Shown piece by piece: positions 29,853 to 37,244 of a stretch of DNA of 38,789 nt. The notes beneath the pieces are model-generated. The model made no database searches and was not told where the DNA came from. It saw nothing but the letters and a program-made list of their open reading frames with translations. Location of the stretch: the IMG/VR virus record IMGVR_UViG_3300031985_000014, positions 1-38,789 of that record. One strand, 5' to 3'. A program made the translations under genes and the position numbers. The stretch's first letter is position 1. Each line of letters begins with the position of its first letter. Source of the stretch: a virus.

Positions 29853-29980
29853 CACGCCTCCGTGAAACAGCAAAACAGTTCTATCCAAAATCTCGGGCAC
29901 GCCTCTTTCAACATCCACGGCTTCTTGCCGACGATCCGGATCATGACAACTCTGCGCTCCTCAAGTTTTCTCATCCTCAT
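29852..29980 (-). CDS. 42-residue basic protein upstream of the replication initiator
   Basis: ATG 29980 overlaps the preceding stop as ATGA, and the stop overlaps the ATG of the initiator gene as TGATG. The product MRMRKLEERRVVMIRIVGKK has a basic N-terminus and a hydrophobic, Cys-containing end (FWIELFCCFTEA). The overlaps on both sides make it a good candidate for a real coupled gene. No family is recognised. Confidence 0.55.
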   Translation of the reverse strand: MRMRKLEERRVVMIRIVGKKPWMLKEACPRFWIELFCCFTEA

Positions 29981-30375
29981 CTTCCCACCTCCATCGTTTC
30001 CAGCTTCACGGCCTTGCTCTCGCCCATGACGAACACCCGCCACTCGCACCGATGATCAAGGAACGGAGCTGACGACGTGAAACCCTTGCGCCGCATGGGC
30101 ATCAAGTCGTCATCGAACGCGACGTAGCGGACTGGCGTGTTAATCGGGAGCTTGAACGGTGGAACCGGATCGGCCCCTATTGTCTCGGCATCCCAGCCGA
30201 TGGCGTCGCAGACCATGGCAAGGACGTCCTCCCGGGAATGCACGGACTCACGCTGGCCTGGTTTATTCTGGCGCTTGCGGTTGATTTCGACGTGAAAAAA
30301 GAGAGGTTCTAGCGCGTCCGAAAGGATGATTTTCACCGGGCTAGAGTTGTCAGTTTTGACAGATATGCGGATCAT
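29977..30375 (-). CDS. Hypothetical phage protein
   Basis: 132 residues. MIRISVKTDNSSPVKIILSDALEPLFFHVEINRKRQNK starts with a beta-rich part; the middle holds a helical segment (SREDVLAMVCDAIGWDAE) and later RRKGFTSSAPFLDHRCEWRVFVMGESKAV, again beta strands. ATG 30375 overlaps the preceding stop. It lies in the early leftward operon between small regulators and the replication genes. I do not recognise the family and infer no function. Confidence 0.6.
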   Translation of the reverse strand: MIRISVKTDNSSPVKIILSDALEPLFFHVEINRKRQNKPGQRESVHSREDVLAMVCDAIGWDAETIGADPVPPFKLPINTPVRYVAFDDDLMPMRRKGFTSSAPFLDHRCEWRVFVMGESKAVKLETMEVGR

Positions 30376-30701
30376 GCGGCGTTTTCCTTGTCGATCAGGT
30401 CCAGCAAGTCCTCGAACGTCCTGATTGGACGCACATCTCCGTCATATCCGGCTTCTCGCCCGTCAGCGCCCCAGTTGTTCTCGTAGATGAACCATTCGAG
30501 CCAGGACATTTCGAGCGTGTCGCCAAGCAGCAGTGCCACGGACGATGTGGCGATCCCGTGCAGCTCCCATGTGCTCTCCTGAAACGGCCCGTCAGGATGG
30601 CAGCCAAAGACAGAAAAAACGCGCTCCATCATCTCGCGTGATGCGGTGATGTGCTTTTGCAGGTCGTGCAGGAGGGCAAGTTTTTGCTCTCGCGTCAGCA
30701 C
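30372..30701 (-). CDS. Hypothetical phage protein
   Basis: 109 residues if GTG 30701 is used, which has GGAG eight bases before it and overlaps the upstream stop; a TTG six codons earlier is the alternative. LTREQKLALLHDLQKHITASREMMERVFSVFGCHPDGPFQESTWELHGIATSSVALLLGDTLEMSWLEWFIYENNWGADG is helical with an aromatic, acidic C-terminal half. The WLEWFIYENNWG type of motif recurs in small phage proteins of early operons. The role is unknown. Confidence 0.65.
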   Translation of the reverse strand: MLTREQKLALLHDLQKHITASREMMERVFSVFGCHPDGPFQESTWELHGIATSSVALLLGDTLEMSWLEWFIYENNWGADGREAGYDGDVRPIRTFEDLLDLIDKENAA

Positions 30702-30916
30702 GACGGTGACTCCATCCAATACTCCGCTACCCTGGCCATCTCGCCATTCGCTTTCTGCACTCTGATGAGGGTCGTTTTGACACGATAGCCGAGCGTGCGC
30801 AGTTCATCGACCCGCGCCGCCGCCCTGGAAATTCCGCCCTCACGAAGGGCGTCCAGGTGTGTCATGCGGCGGCCGTTCAGGAGTTGGGCCAGGAGCCATT
30901 CGGCCTGTGGCTTCAT
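30695..30916 (-). CDS. Small winged helix-turn-helix protein
   Basis: 73 residues behind GAGGAGGTG. MKPQAEWLLAQLLNGRRMTHLDALREGGISRAAARVDELRTLGYRVKTTLIRVQKANGEMARVAEYWM has the layout of a short winged-helix domain (helix, turn, DNA-reading helix RAAARVDELRTLGY, then a beta wing) widespread in phage early regions. ATG 30916 overlaps the upstream stop as ATGA. It is probably a DNA-binding regulator of early genes. Confidence 0.75.
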   Translation of the reverse strand: MKPQAEWLLAQLLNGRRMTHLDALREGGISRAAARVDELRTLGYRVKTTLIRVQKANGEMARVAEYWMESPSC

Positions 30917-31086
30917 TCCAACACCTCCTCGGTTTCCTCTGCCCAGGCTTCGCTCGTCATTCTTCCGGCAACCCATTGGTTCTTGCGGACCAGATCGAGA
31001 ACTGCGCCCAAGTCGTTGGTATCGACATAGGCCGTGCAGACCAATTCAGCGCGGCCAGCTGATGCGTAGATACGGAAGAGCGTCAT
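30913..31086 (-). CDS. 57-residue early protein
   Basis: MTLFRIYASAGRAELVCTAYVDTNDLGAVLDLVRKNQWVAGRMTSEAWAEETEEVLE is a small beta-alpha protein that ends in an acidic helix. ATG 31086 follows the RHH gene by 25 bases, with a weak ribosome site (ACGAAG). The stop overlaps the next start. No family is recognised. Confidence 0.6.
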   Translation of the reverse strand: MTLFRIYASAGRAELVCTAYVDTNDLGAVLDLVRKNQWVAGRMTSEAWAEETEEVLE

Positions 31087-31111
31087 TGCTTCGTGATCCT
31101 TTCGTCCGACA

Positions 31112-31303
31112 TTATTCCCTGATATCCTCAAGGCAAACTCTATCGAGCCCGCGAATGTTCCGGACCTGGGGCATGGCCAGGATGATGCAAGCGCGGATGA
31201 TGTCCGAGGCCGACCGATCCTGTTCAAACGCCTGGCGTTGCAACCAAGCCTTGAAGGCCTCGTCGCACTTGAACGATATGGACTCTTCCTTCGCGGCCAT
31301 CAT
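31112..31303 (-). CDS. Ribbon-helix-helix-like DNA-binding protein
   Basis: 63 residues. KEESISFKCDEAFKAWLQRQAFEQDRSASDIIRACIILAMPQV has the beta strand, helix, helix pattern of the Arc/MetJ/CopG fold, with the strand ISFKCDE and the two helices around the SASDIIRACI turn. It begins in overlap with the stop of the HTH gene (ATGATG). Placed second in the leftward operon, it may act as an early repressor or co-regulator. The operator is not known. Confidence 0.75.
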   Translation of the reverse strand: MMAAKEESISFKCDEAFKAWLQRQAFEQDRSASDIIRACIILAMPQVRNIRGLDRVCLEDIRE

Positions 31304-31503
31304 TCCCCGCTCGCCTGCTGGCGGGGAGTCTCACCGTAGAGGATTGGCCAGAGCTTTTCGAGTGAGGCAATCGTGATGGACTTTCCACGGAGAAATTTTG
31401 AGATGCTCGGTTGTGCGACCCCGCTTTTTTCAGCCAATTCACGCTGTGAAATACCGAGGGCTCTGATCTTATCCCGGATGGATTCTTGATTGATTGTGTT
31501 CAT
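31300..31503 (-). CDS. Small Cro/CI-type helix-turn-helix repressor
   Basis: 67 residues, essentially one HTH_3 domain: RDKIRALGISQRELAEKSGVAQPSISKFLRGKSITIASLEKL, with recognition helix around QPSISKFLRG. There is no C-terminal oligomerisation or peptidase domain, so it is Cro-like in size. No Shine-Dalgarno stands before the ATG; the -10 of the promoter is only seven bases from it, so the message is probably leaderless, as for lambda cI made from PRM. It is a likely binder of the paired dyads beside its start. Confidence 0.85.
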   Translation of the reverse strand: MNTINQESIRDKIRALGISQRELAEKSGVAQPSISKFLRGKSITIASLEKLWPILYGETPRQQASGE

Positions 31504-31510
31504 GGGGGCA

Positions 31511-31539
31511 CTTCTATGCTAGACAGAATAAAACGTCAA
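31511..31539 (-). promoter_or_regulatory. Leftward early promoter
   Basis: On the minus strand -35 TTGACG (complement of 31534-31539), a 17-bp spacer and -10 TAGAAG (complement of 31511-31516) precede the HTH gene. Transcription would start at or within a base or two of the ATG. Confidence 0.65.
31513..31523. promoter_or_regulatory. Left operator dyad TCTA-TGC-TAGA
   Basis: An 11-bp dyad overlapping the -10 region of the leftward promoter. It forms part of the 18-base arm 31514-31531, which is inverted (17 of 18 bases) at 31563-31580. Confidence 0.65.
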
Positions 31540-31554
31540 GTAAGAACAAATTTA

Positions 31555-31583
31555 TTGACACATTATTCTATCTAGCATAGAAG
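31555..31583 (+). promoter_or_regulatory. Rightward early promoter
   Basis: -35 TTGACA (31555-31560), a 17-bp spacer and -10 TAGAAG (31578-31583) drive the recombination operon. The -10 hexamer is identical to that of the leftward promoter. Confidence 0.7.
31571..31581. promoter_or_regulatory. Right operator dyad TCTA-GCA-TAGA
   Basis: The mirror image of the left dyad, overlapping the -10 of the rightward promoter. A dimer bound here would block polymerase. Confidence 0.65.
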
Positions 31584-31589
31584 CTAAAT

Positions 31590-31992
31590 CAACAACGCCG
31601 CACCGCCGAACCGGCCGACCACGGGAGGCCCCAGTACGCGGGACGGAGTTGCCGGAAGGCCGACGAAGCGAAGACCGCCGAAGTGATGGGATGACGAGCT
31701 GGCATAGCCAGACGCTCCCACAAGTAGGCGAGGGACCTAGGAGGCCGGAAGGGATCTGACAACCACATAGCGAGTTCGCGTCATCCGGTGCGCATCATTG
31801 ACCGCGCGCCGTGTCAGCCCGGGAGCAACAATCCCGGGACATTGGAACAACGGGCGGACGTTCCGGCCAGGTGCGGCCGGTCCGGTCAGAGTAATCCTCT
31901 CCGCTTGGGGTCGAGCTTTCACTCCTTTCTCGACCCCGCACCAGATGACGCGAACGACAACGGACGGCTGAGAAGCCGAGGGAGCGTGCGTA
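31590..31992 (+). ncRNA. Structured leader or non-coding RNA of about 400 bases
   Basis: This stretch between the rightward promoter and the first small gene has no convincing frame with a ribosome site. It contains clear hairpins: CTGGC-ATA-GCCAG near 31700, nested in a TGGGA/TCCCA stem, CCCGGGA/TCCCGGG near 31820, CCGGCC/GGCCGG near 31865 and GGGGTCGAG/CTCGACCCC near 31905-31935, the last a perfect 9-bp stem. An antitermination or regulatory RNA is possible. Two open frames exist here (31788-32054 plus; 31737-32117 minus), but neither has a ribosome site. Confidence 0.4.
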
Positions 31993-32133
31993 ATGAGCAT
32001 CAGGACATGGCTTTCCATACACTGGCCATTCTCTCCGAAGACGCGCCTGATTGATCTGGACGGCGCGACCCTGGTCAAGCTGATCCGGATCGCAAACAAC
32101 AAAGAGAGGTTTCGCAATGTTCAGACTCGATGA
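31993..32133 (+). CDS. 46-residue first protein of the recombination operon
   Basis: ATG 31993 has GAGGGAG eight bases before it. The product begins MSIRTWLSIHWPFSPKTRLI and includes DLDGATLVKLIRIANNKERF. It overlaps the exonuclease gene by 17 bases in another frame, so its translation could be coupled to it. Small basic proteins at this place may be exonuclease modulators, but no family is recognised. Confidence 0.55.
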   Translation: MSIRTWLSIHWPFSPKTRLIDLDGATLVKLIRIANNKERFRNVQTR

Positions 32134-32968
32134 CACCGCAACACTGATTCAGGTCGGGTTGATCCCGAACATTCCGATTGAGGAATATCATCGGCACGCC
32201 AGCGTGTCGAAGTCGCAGCTTGACCAGTTCGCGAAGAGCCCGGCGCACTATCTCGCCAGCCTGACAGCGCCGAGAAAGAAAACGCCCGCAATGCGGATTG
32301 GCTCCCTGTTCCATGGCCTCGTGCTGGAGCCAGAGCGCGTCAAGGTCGCCGTCGCGCCGGACGGCGACAAGCGGACCAAGGACGGCAAAGCGGCATGGGA
32401 AGCCTTCTGTCTCGAAAACGCCGGGGCCGAGATCGTGACGGCGGATGAGGGTGAGATGCTGAACGGCATGGCCGAGTCCATCCGCAAGCATCCTGCGGCA
32501 TCTGCACTGCTCTCCGGGCCAGGAACCGCAGAGGGGTCGTGCTGGTGGTACGACAACGGATCCGGGGAGCTGTGCCGGTGCAGGCCGGACTTCTACCGCG
32601 CCGACCTCGGCATCATCGTTGACCTCAAGACGACGGACGACGCTTCGCCCGCCGGGTTCGCCAAGTCCATCTGGAAATACGCCTACCATCGCCAAGCGGC
32701 CATCTACATGGACGGGACCAGCTCGGCCACTGGCGACCACGTGAAAGGGTTTGTGTTCGTAGCCGTGGAAAAGGCCAGCCCGTATGCGGTGGGCGTCTAC
32801 AGGCTCGACATGCAGGGAGAAGAGGCCGGCCGCGTGAGCTACCAGAGCCTTCTACTTGATCTGGCGGGCTGCAAGATTAACCGGAATTTTCCCGCCTATT
32901 CCAACAAAATCGAAACCATCAGCCTCCCGGCATATGCCGTGAAAGAGGTCTACAATGAGTACGAATAA
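32117..32968 (+). CDS. PD-(D/E)XK exonuclease (RecE/DUF3799 type)
   Basis: 283 residues. HASVSKSQLDQFAKSPAHYLAS at the start, then MRIGSLFHGLVLEP (conserved His), CRCRPDFYRADLGIIVDLKTTDD (catalytic Asp and Glu/Asp-x-Lys) and YHRQAAIYMD (Gln-Tyr motif) place it in the RecE/RecB-nuclease phage exonuclease group. It degrades 5' ends of double-stranded DNA and leaves 3' overhangs for the recombinase encoded next. GAGAGG stands eight bases before the ATG. Its stop overlaps the recT start. Confidence 0.9.
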   Translation: MFRLDDTATLIQVGLIPNIPIEEYHRHASVSKSQLDQFAKSPAHYLASLTAPRKKTPAMRIGSLFHGLVLEPERVKVAVAPDGDKRTKDGKAAWEAFCLENAGAEIVTADEGEMLNGMAESIRKHPAASALLSGPGTAEGSCWWYDNGSGELCRCRPDFYRADLGIIVDLKTTDDASPAGFAKSIWKYAYHRQAAIYMDGTSSATGDHVKGFVFVAVEKASPYAVGVYRLDMQGEEAGRVSYQSLLLDLAGCKINRNFPAYSNKIETISLPAYAVKEVYNEYE

Positions 32969-33896
32969 CCTCCCCGCCACCGCCCAGCCCGCTGCGCCGA
33001 TTCAAGTTGGCCTGACCGACTCGCAATCCTTTGAACTCGCCCAGCGCGTTGCGAAATGCTTCGCTATGAGCACACTGGTGCCGAAGGACTACCAAAACAA
33101 CCTCCCAAACTGCGTCATCGCGCTGAATATGGCCTCTCGCATGGGCGCGGACCCGATGATGTGCATGCAAAATTTGCACGTAGTACACGGGCGGCCGGCC
33201 TGGTCTGCACAGTTTCTAATTGCCACATTCAACAAGTGCGGGCGCTTCAGCGCAATCCGCTACGAGTTCATCGGACAGGAAGGTACTGACTCTTGGGGAT
33301 GCCGAGCCAAAGCGACGGAGCTTGCGACAGGCGAAGTCCTGTCCGGCACCACAGTGACCATCTCCATGGCGAAAAAGGAAGGATGGTACCAGAAGAACGG
33401 CTCCAAGTGGCAGACCATGCCAGAGCAGATGCTCATGTATCGCGCCGCCTCCTGGTTCGTCCGCGCCTACGCCCCGGAAATCGCAATGGGCCTTCAGACT
33501 GCCGAGGAAATGCGCGACACATACGAACTCGAACGCGACGGCGAGTCGTTCAGCCTCCCGCCCAAGGGCCAGACGAGCGCGGACCTGAACGCCATGCTGC
33601 ACCCATTTCAGGAGCAGGTCGAGCCGGTCGACTTGCCGCCAGCCACTACCCATACTCAGAAACCACATCCCCAGGATCAGGCCCAGCAGCCCTCAACCAC
33701 GCAGCCAGAAAACGGCAAGAAGCGCCCAACCGCCCAGGAACTCGAAGAAATGCGCGCTGACATGGTTTGCGAGATTGAGGCCAAGGGCGTCAGCCTGAAG
33801 GAGATCGAAAAGGAAGTCGGCGAGTTCTCCAATCGCTGGATGCCCAGGCACATCGAAAAGATCAGGGGAGAGATTCTGCCTGGTCTCCTGGAATAG
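32955..33896 (+). CDS. recT: RecT family single-strand annealing protein
   Basis: 313 residues. The core QSFELAQRVAKCFAMSTLVPKDYQNNLPNCVIALNMASRMGADPMMCMQNLHVVHGRPAWSAQFLIATFNKCGRF and the KWQTMPEQMLMYRAASWFVRAYAPEI segment belong to the RecT/RedB family. It binds the 3' overhangs made by the exonuclease and anneals them to complementary DNA. The last ~100 residues are a Pro/Gln-rich linker and a helical tail (RPTAQELEEMRADMVCEIEAKGV), longer than in E. coli RecT. The pairing with exonuclease and SSB is a standard phage recombination set. Confidence 0.93.
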   Translation: MSTNNLPATAQPAAPIQVGLTDSQSFELAQRVAKCFAMSTLVPKDYQNNLPNCVIALNMASRMGADPMMCMQNLHVVHGRPAWSAQFLIATFNKCGRFSAIRYEFIGQEGTDSWGCRAKATELATGEVLSGTTVTISMAKKEGWYQKNGSKWQTMPEQMLMYRAASWFVRAYAPEIAMGLQTAEEMRDTYELERDGESFSLPPKGQTSADLNAMLHPFQEQVEPVDLPPATTHTQKPHPQDQAQQPSTTQPENGKKRPTAQELEEMRADMVCEIEAKGVSLKEIEKEVGEFSNRWMPRHIEKIRGEILPGLLE

Positions 33897-33899
33897 GCC

Positions 33900-34091
33900 A
33901 TGTGCTGCAGCGGATGTCCCTACGAAAACTTCCACGGCGAGTGCAAGGGCCGTCCGCGCGGCCCAATCACGGCCAGGCCACACTGCTTCGAGCCCGAGGA
34001 TGTCGAGTCCTACAACGAGAGCGTCGAGGCTGATGCGTGCCTGGATTACGACCTGCTGCAGGAAGATGCGGCTATTTCCTATTCCTGCTGA
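33900..34091 (+). CDS. 63-residue cysteine-rich protein
   Basis: MCCSGCPYENFHGECKGRPRGPITARPHCF contains five Cys and a His in the first 30 residues, a likely metal-binding knuckle, followed by an acidic tail. ATG 33900 follows the recT stop by three bases. It lies within the recombination operon. No family is recognised. Confidence 0.6.
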   Translation: MCCSGCPYENFHGECKGRPRGPITARPHCFEPEDVESYNESVEADACLDYDLLQEDAAISYSC

Positions 34092-34104
34092 ACCGCAAGC
34101 CCAC

Positions 34105-34126
34105 GGGCCGGGGGCGAAACCGGCCC
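34105..34126 (+). promoter_or_regulatory. Hairpin before the coiled-coil gene
   Basis: GGGCCGG and CCGGCCC form a perfect 7-bp stem with loop GGGCGAAA in the 48-base gap between the cysteine-rich and coiled-coil genes. No T tract follows; the ribosome site AAGGAA comes next. It may influence mRNA stability or translation. Confidence 0.4.
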
Positions 34127-34139
34127 AAGGAATTTAAGA

Positions 34140-35198
34140 ATGAACACCGCAACACCGCTCCTCCTTATGCCGACCGCTGCCGACCCGGTTGAGACGAAAG
34201 AAGCCACTCTTGCCGTCATCCCAAAAGCCAAAGCCCTGGAAGCCTTCCTTGAGGGCAAGGGAATCGACGAGCTGCTGGCCGCTTGCGCAGAAAAGGCCTT
34301 GACCGTCACCACGGATGCCAGCACCGCCAAGGGCCGCGCCGAAATCAAGTCCATGGCCTACCTGGTAACGCGCACCAAGACCGCAGCCGAGGAAATCCGC
34401 AAGGCCCTGGCCGACGAATACAAGGAAAAGCCAAAGCGCATCGACGCCAACGGAAAGAGGCTTCGGGATGGACTGGATGCGCTTCAGAAACGCGTCCGCG
34501 AACCGCTGACGAAATGGGAGGATGCAGAAAAGGCGCGGATTGAAAAACACATGAGCGGCATCAGGGCCATCAGCATTCGCAAGGAATGTGGCGATCTTGA
34601 CCTGGCCGAATTGTCCAAGAACATCGAATGGCTCGAAGGCCTCTCCGTTGACGAAAGATGGGAGGAGTTCGCCGCCGAAGCGCAATCAGCCAAGGACGGG
34701 GCTCTGGCCAAGCTCTATGCCGCAAAAGACATGGCCCTGAAGTACGAAGCCGAGCAGGCAGAGCTGAAGCGCCTGCGCGAAGAACAGGCCAAGCGCGAAC
34801 AAGAAGAGCGCGAGGCCAGCATTGCCCAGGAAGCAGCCGAGAAGGCGACACGTGATGCCGAAGATAAGGCCGCGCGCGAGAAGGCCGAATCCGAGGCCCG
34901 GGAACTTCGCGCTAGGCTGGCCCAGGAGCATGCTGAACGCGAAGCAGCCAAGGCAAAGGCCGATGCTGAAGCCAGGGCGCATGCTGCCGTCGAGGCCGAG
35001 AAAAAGCGGGTTGCGGAAGCGGAAGCCAAGGCCAAGGCCGAGGAAGAGGCCAGGATCCAGGATGCACAACACCGGTTCCTGATCCACTCCGAGATCCTTG
35101 ACGATCTCCTGTCCCTTGGCCTGGCCGGGACCCAGGCGACCATGATCCTGGACGCGATCCGCGATGGTCAAATCCGTCACCTGAAGATCGAATACTAG
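34140..35198 (+). CDS. Coiled-coil recombination-associated phage protein
   Basis: 352 residues. The N-terminal ~190 residues are helical ([30 protein letters not shown]..., [37 protein letters not shown]). Residues ~195-315 are a long charged coiled coil rich in Ala, Glu, Lys and Arg. The C-terminal ~40 residues ([35 protein letters not shown]) form a small domain. Proteins of this sort stand between recT and ssb in many phages and may organise the recombination complex, but their function is unknown. AAGGAA and AAGA precede the ATG. Confidence 0.8.
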   Translation: MNTATPLLLMPTAADPVETKEATLAVIPKAKALEAFLEGKGIDELLAACAEKALTVTTDASTAKGRAEIKSMAYLVTRTKTAAEEIRKALADEYKEKPKRIDANGKRLRDGLDALQKRVREPLTKWEDAEKARIEKHMSGIRAISIRKECGDLDLAELSKNIEWLEGLSVDERWEEFAAEAQSAKDGALAKLYAAKDMALKYEAEQAELKRLREEQAKREQEEREASIAQEAAEKATRDAEDKAAREKAESEARELRARLAQEHAEREAAKAKADAEARAHAAVEAEKKRVAEAEAKAKAEEEARIQDAQHRFLIHSEILDDLLSLGLAGTQATMILDAIRDGQIRHLKIEY

Positions 35199-35206
35199 GG
35201 GAAAAT

Positions 35207-35614
35207 ATGGCTGGGAGCCTGAACAAGGTGATTTTGATCGGCCGTCTGGGCCGGGACCCGGAGATGCGCTATACGCCCTCGGGACAGCCCGTGACCAATT
35301 TTTCCCTGGCCACGGACGAGAGCTACACGGGCAAGGACGGCAACAAGGTCGAGAAGACCGAATGGCATCGTATCGTGGTCTGGGGCAAGCAGGCTGAATT
35401 CTGCGGCAACTATCTGGCCAAGGGCCGACTCGTGTACGTCGAGGGCAAGCTCGAAACCCGCAAGTGGACGGACAAGGACGGGGCCGAGAAGTACACCACG
35501 GAAATCAAGGCAGACCGTGTCTTGGGCCTTGAATCTGCCCAGGGCCAGGCCGGCGCCGGAGTTCCTCAGGCCCAGGCCCAGGAGCACAACTCTATGGACG
35601 ATTCGCCATTTTGA
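35207..35614 (+). CDS. ssb: Single-strand DNA-binding protein
   Basis: 135 residues. [92 protein letters not shown] is a canonical OB-fold SSB, and the chain ends in the acidic tip MDDSPF that recruits partner proteins. It coats single-stranded DNA in replication and recombination. The linker is short (Gly/Gln-rich), giving a smaller protein than E. coli SSB (178 residues). Confidence 0.95.
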   Translation: MAGSLNKVILIGRLGRDPEMRYTPSGQPVTNFSLATDESYTGKDGNKVEKTEWHRIVVWGKQAEFCGNYLAKGRLVYVEGKLETRKWTDKDGAEKYTTEIKADRVLGLESAQGQAGAGVPQAQAQEHNSMDDSPF

Positions 35615-35624
35615 GAGGACCTGC

Positions 35625-36371
35625 ATGTTTGACCTCGACGAAATCAACCTCGACCCGAATGGCCCAACATCGAAGGCTACGAAAACGGCCAGCGGCAACG
35701 CGATCAGCACGGCCAAGGCGCTGCTGCGGAACCAGAAATTCTACTGCCCGCGCATCAAGGCCGAGGTGCTGCCGCGCAACTGCAAGGGCAAATACAACTA
35801 CGCCAAGGCGCAGAGCCTCACGATGTCGCCCTGCCTTGAGTGCGCCAAGGTCCTGGCCATGCTCCGCAAGGAGCCCTCCGCTGAGCCTCAACCAACCATC
35901 GACCCCAAGGAGCTTGCCGCCATGGCCCGACCCACCAAGAAAGGAACGCCCGACCAGATCCAGCAGGAGGCGAAGCCCGAGCCAACGCCAGACAACCTTT
36001 CCGGGTTGACCCTCTACAGTCCGAAGAAGTTGCGCATCGATGCGCAGGCCAAAACCGCTCCGTATGTGTTCCTGGCCAAAAGCTGCCTGACGTTCTCCGC
36101 GTCGGCCGTGTCCAGGTTTGACATGAACAAGGTCAAGTCGATCAGCGTGTTTCACGACGGGACGCCCGGAAACATCACGCGACTGGTATTTCACCTTGGT
36201 GGCGCGGTGATGAAGCTGTCGGCCAGCGGAGCCGGAAGCATCGCGCGCAAAATATCATCTCATGGCCTCGTCAAGAACCTGAAGTTGGGCGCCCACGTTG
36301 GCAGGCGGTATTCAATTCAGGAAATCGCGCCCGGGTACCTGGAAATTCAACTTGATGAGGTGGCGGCATGA
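35625..36371 (+). CDS. Hypothetical phage protein with a four-Cys motif
   Basis: 248 residues starting at ATG 35625 behind GAGGACC. It has KFYCPRIKAEVLPRNCKGKYNYAKAQSLTMSPCLECAKVL (four Cys, possibly zinc-binding), a Pro-rich linker, and a C-terminal beta-rich domain from SGLTLYSPKKLRIDAQAKTAPYVFLAKSCLTFSASAVSRF to the end. Its place after ssb implies a role in DNA metabolism, but the family is unknown to me. It overlaps the next gene as ATGA. Confidence 0.65.
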   Translation: MFDLDEINLDPNGPTSKATKTASGNAISTAKALLRNQKFYCPRIKAEVLPRNCKGKYNYAKAQSLTMSPCLECAKVLAMLRKEPSAEPQPTIDPKELAAMARPTKKGTPDQIQQEAKPEPTPDNLSGLTLYSPKKLRIDAQAKTAPYVFLAKSCLTFSASAVSRFDMNKVKSISVFHDGTPGNITRLVFHLGGAVMKLSASGAGSIARKISSHGLVKNLKLGAHVGRRYSIQEIAPGYLEIQLDEVAA

Positions 36372-36580
36372 GTTTCACGATCGAAGAAGACAGACTGAAA
36401 GACATCAAGGCCGCAATCAAGCAGGCCCGTGAGTTTCTGAAAAGGGCAGAGCTTGCGCACTTGGCGTTTACGACAAAGGCCGAGAGCCACTTCCATTCGA
36501 AGTCTTTCGCAGCAGCCAAGCGCGCCAGTATGGATCTGACCAGGTCATTGGCGAAGATGAGAGGAGGAGCGACAAAATGA
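36368..36580 (+). CDS. 70-residue helical basic protein
   Basis: MSFTIEEDRLKDIKAAIKQAREFLKRAELAHLAFTTKAESHFHSKSFAAAKRASMDLTRSLAKMRGGATK is almost entirely helical and basic. It overlaps the genes on both sides by four bases (ATGA). A nucleic-acid-binding role would fit its charge; no family is recognised. Confidence 0.65.
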   Translation: MSFTIEEDRLKDIKAAIKQAREFLKRAELAHLAFTTKAESHFHSKSFAAAKRASMDLTRSLAKMRGGATK

Positions 36581-36666
36581 CCTCCTTCTCTATTGGTCTT
36601 TTTCTTGGTTTTTTTTGTGGCATGGCCCTCATGTCCTGCCTGGCCATGTCGAGGGACGACGAATGA
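36577..36666 (+). CDS. 29-residue single-pass membrane peptide
   Basis: ATG 36577 overlaps the previous stop and the frame ends at TGA 36664-36666, overlapping the next start. The product MTSFSIGLFLGFFCGMALMS is one transmembrane helix followed by CLAMSRDDE. It contains a run of eight T in the DNA. The double overlap suggests a real gene; the role is unknown. Confidence 0.55.
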   Translation: MTSFSIGLFLGFFCGMALMSCLAMSRDDE

Positions 36667-37130
36667 GCGCCTGGAAAAAACAAGCCATTCCGCTTGTGTT
36701 TATTGAAATCGGCATGGGCGCCGTGGTGCAGTCCAATGGCCACCTCGCCGCTGTCCGGCGCATCCAGGCCCGCATCGATAAGTGGCTGCATGAGGCATGG
36801 GCACCGCTCCGGGACCGTGGGCGCATCGATGATGCACAGGCCCAGCGAGTGACGCAGAGGGCCGCCACGGCCACCCAGGCCAGCCTGGCGCTCCTGTGGA
36901 TTGATGGCGGAATGAAGACCCCAAGCGAGCTTCCCAGCGCCATGCTGGCCATAGCCGAGGACGTGCGGCAGCAGTTGCCGCGCAACGACCGGCAGCGGAC
37001 CAGGGCCTGGGGCTACCTCGTTACTGCGCTGTATGACCTGTGTCTGGTGTCGGACCCGGAATTGACAGACAACGAAGGGCAGGATCGTGGGCTGCAGATT
37101 GCGGCCGTGGTGCTCAAGGAGGCGGCGTAG
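36663..37130 (+). CDS. Small phage protein, intact homologue of the window's first gene
   Basis: 155 residues starting at ATG 36663 (ATGA overlap). MSAWKKQAIPLVFIEIGMGAVVQSNGHLAAVRRIQARIDKWLHEAWAPLRDRGRIDDAQAQRVTQRAATATQASLALLWIDGG is mostly helical. The C-terminal part is nearly identical to the protein end encoded at 1-107. No family function is recognised. It lies amid small genes of the early rightward operon. Confidence 0.65.
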   Translation: MSAWKKQAIPLVFIEIGMGAVVQSNGHLAAVRRIQARIDKWLHEAWAPLRDRGRIDDAQAQRVTQRAATATQASLALLWIDGGMKTPSELPSAMLAIAEDVRQQLPRNDRQRTRAWGYLVTALYDLCLVSDPELTDNEGQDRGLQIAAVVLKEAA

Positions 37131-37241
37131 ATGGACGTATTCACATTCACACTTTGGGCACTGGCGATCATGTTCCTTGGTGTCCCTGCGTTGTTTTTTC
37201 TGACGGCAATCATCATCTCGTGGATCGAAAGCGAGAGGTGA
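37131..37241 (+). CDS. 36-residue membrane peptide
   Basis: ATG 37131 directly follows the previous stop, and the frame ends at TGA 37239-37241. MDVFTFTLWALAIMFLGVPA continues as LFFLTAIIISWIESER, giving a long hydrophobic stretch able to span the membrane once or as a hairpin, with a charged end. It is a second very small membrane protein of this operon. Confidence 0.55.
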   Translation: MDVFTFTLWALAIMFLGVPALFFLTAIIISWIESER

Positions 37242-37244
37242 AGA

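Noticed and set aside
31737-32117. Open frames on both strands in the early leader (31737-32117 minus and 31788-32054 plus)
   Set aside because: Neither has a ribosome site or a recognisable domain, and both run over strong hairpins. The 31993-32133 frame with a good ribosome site is preferred.
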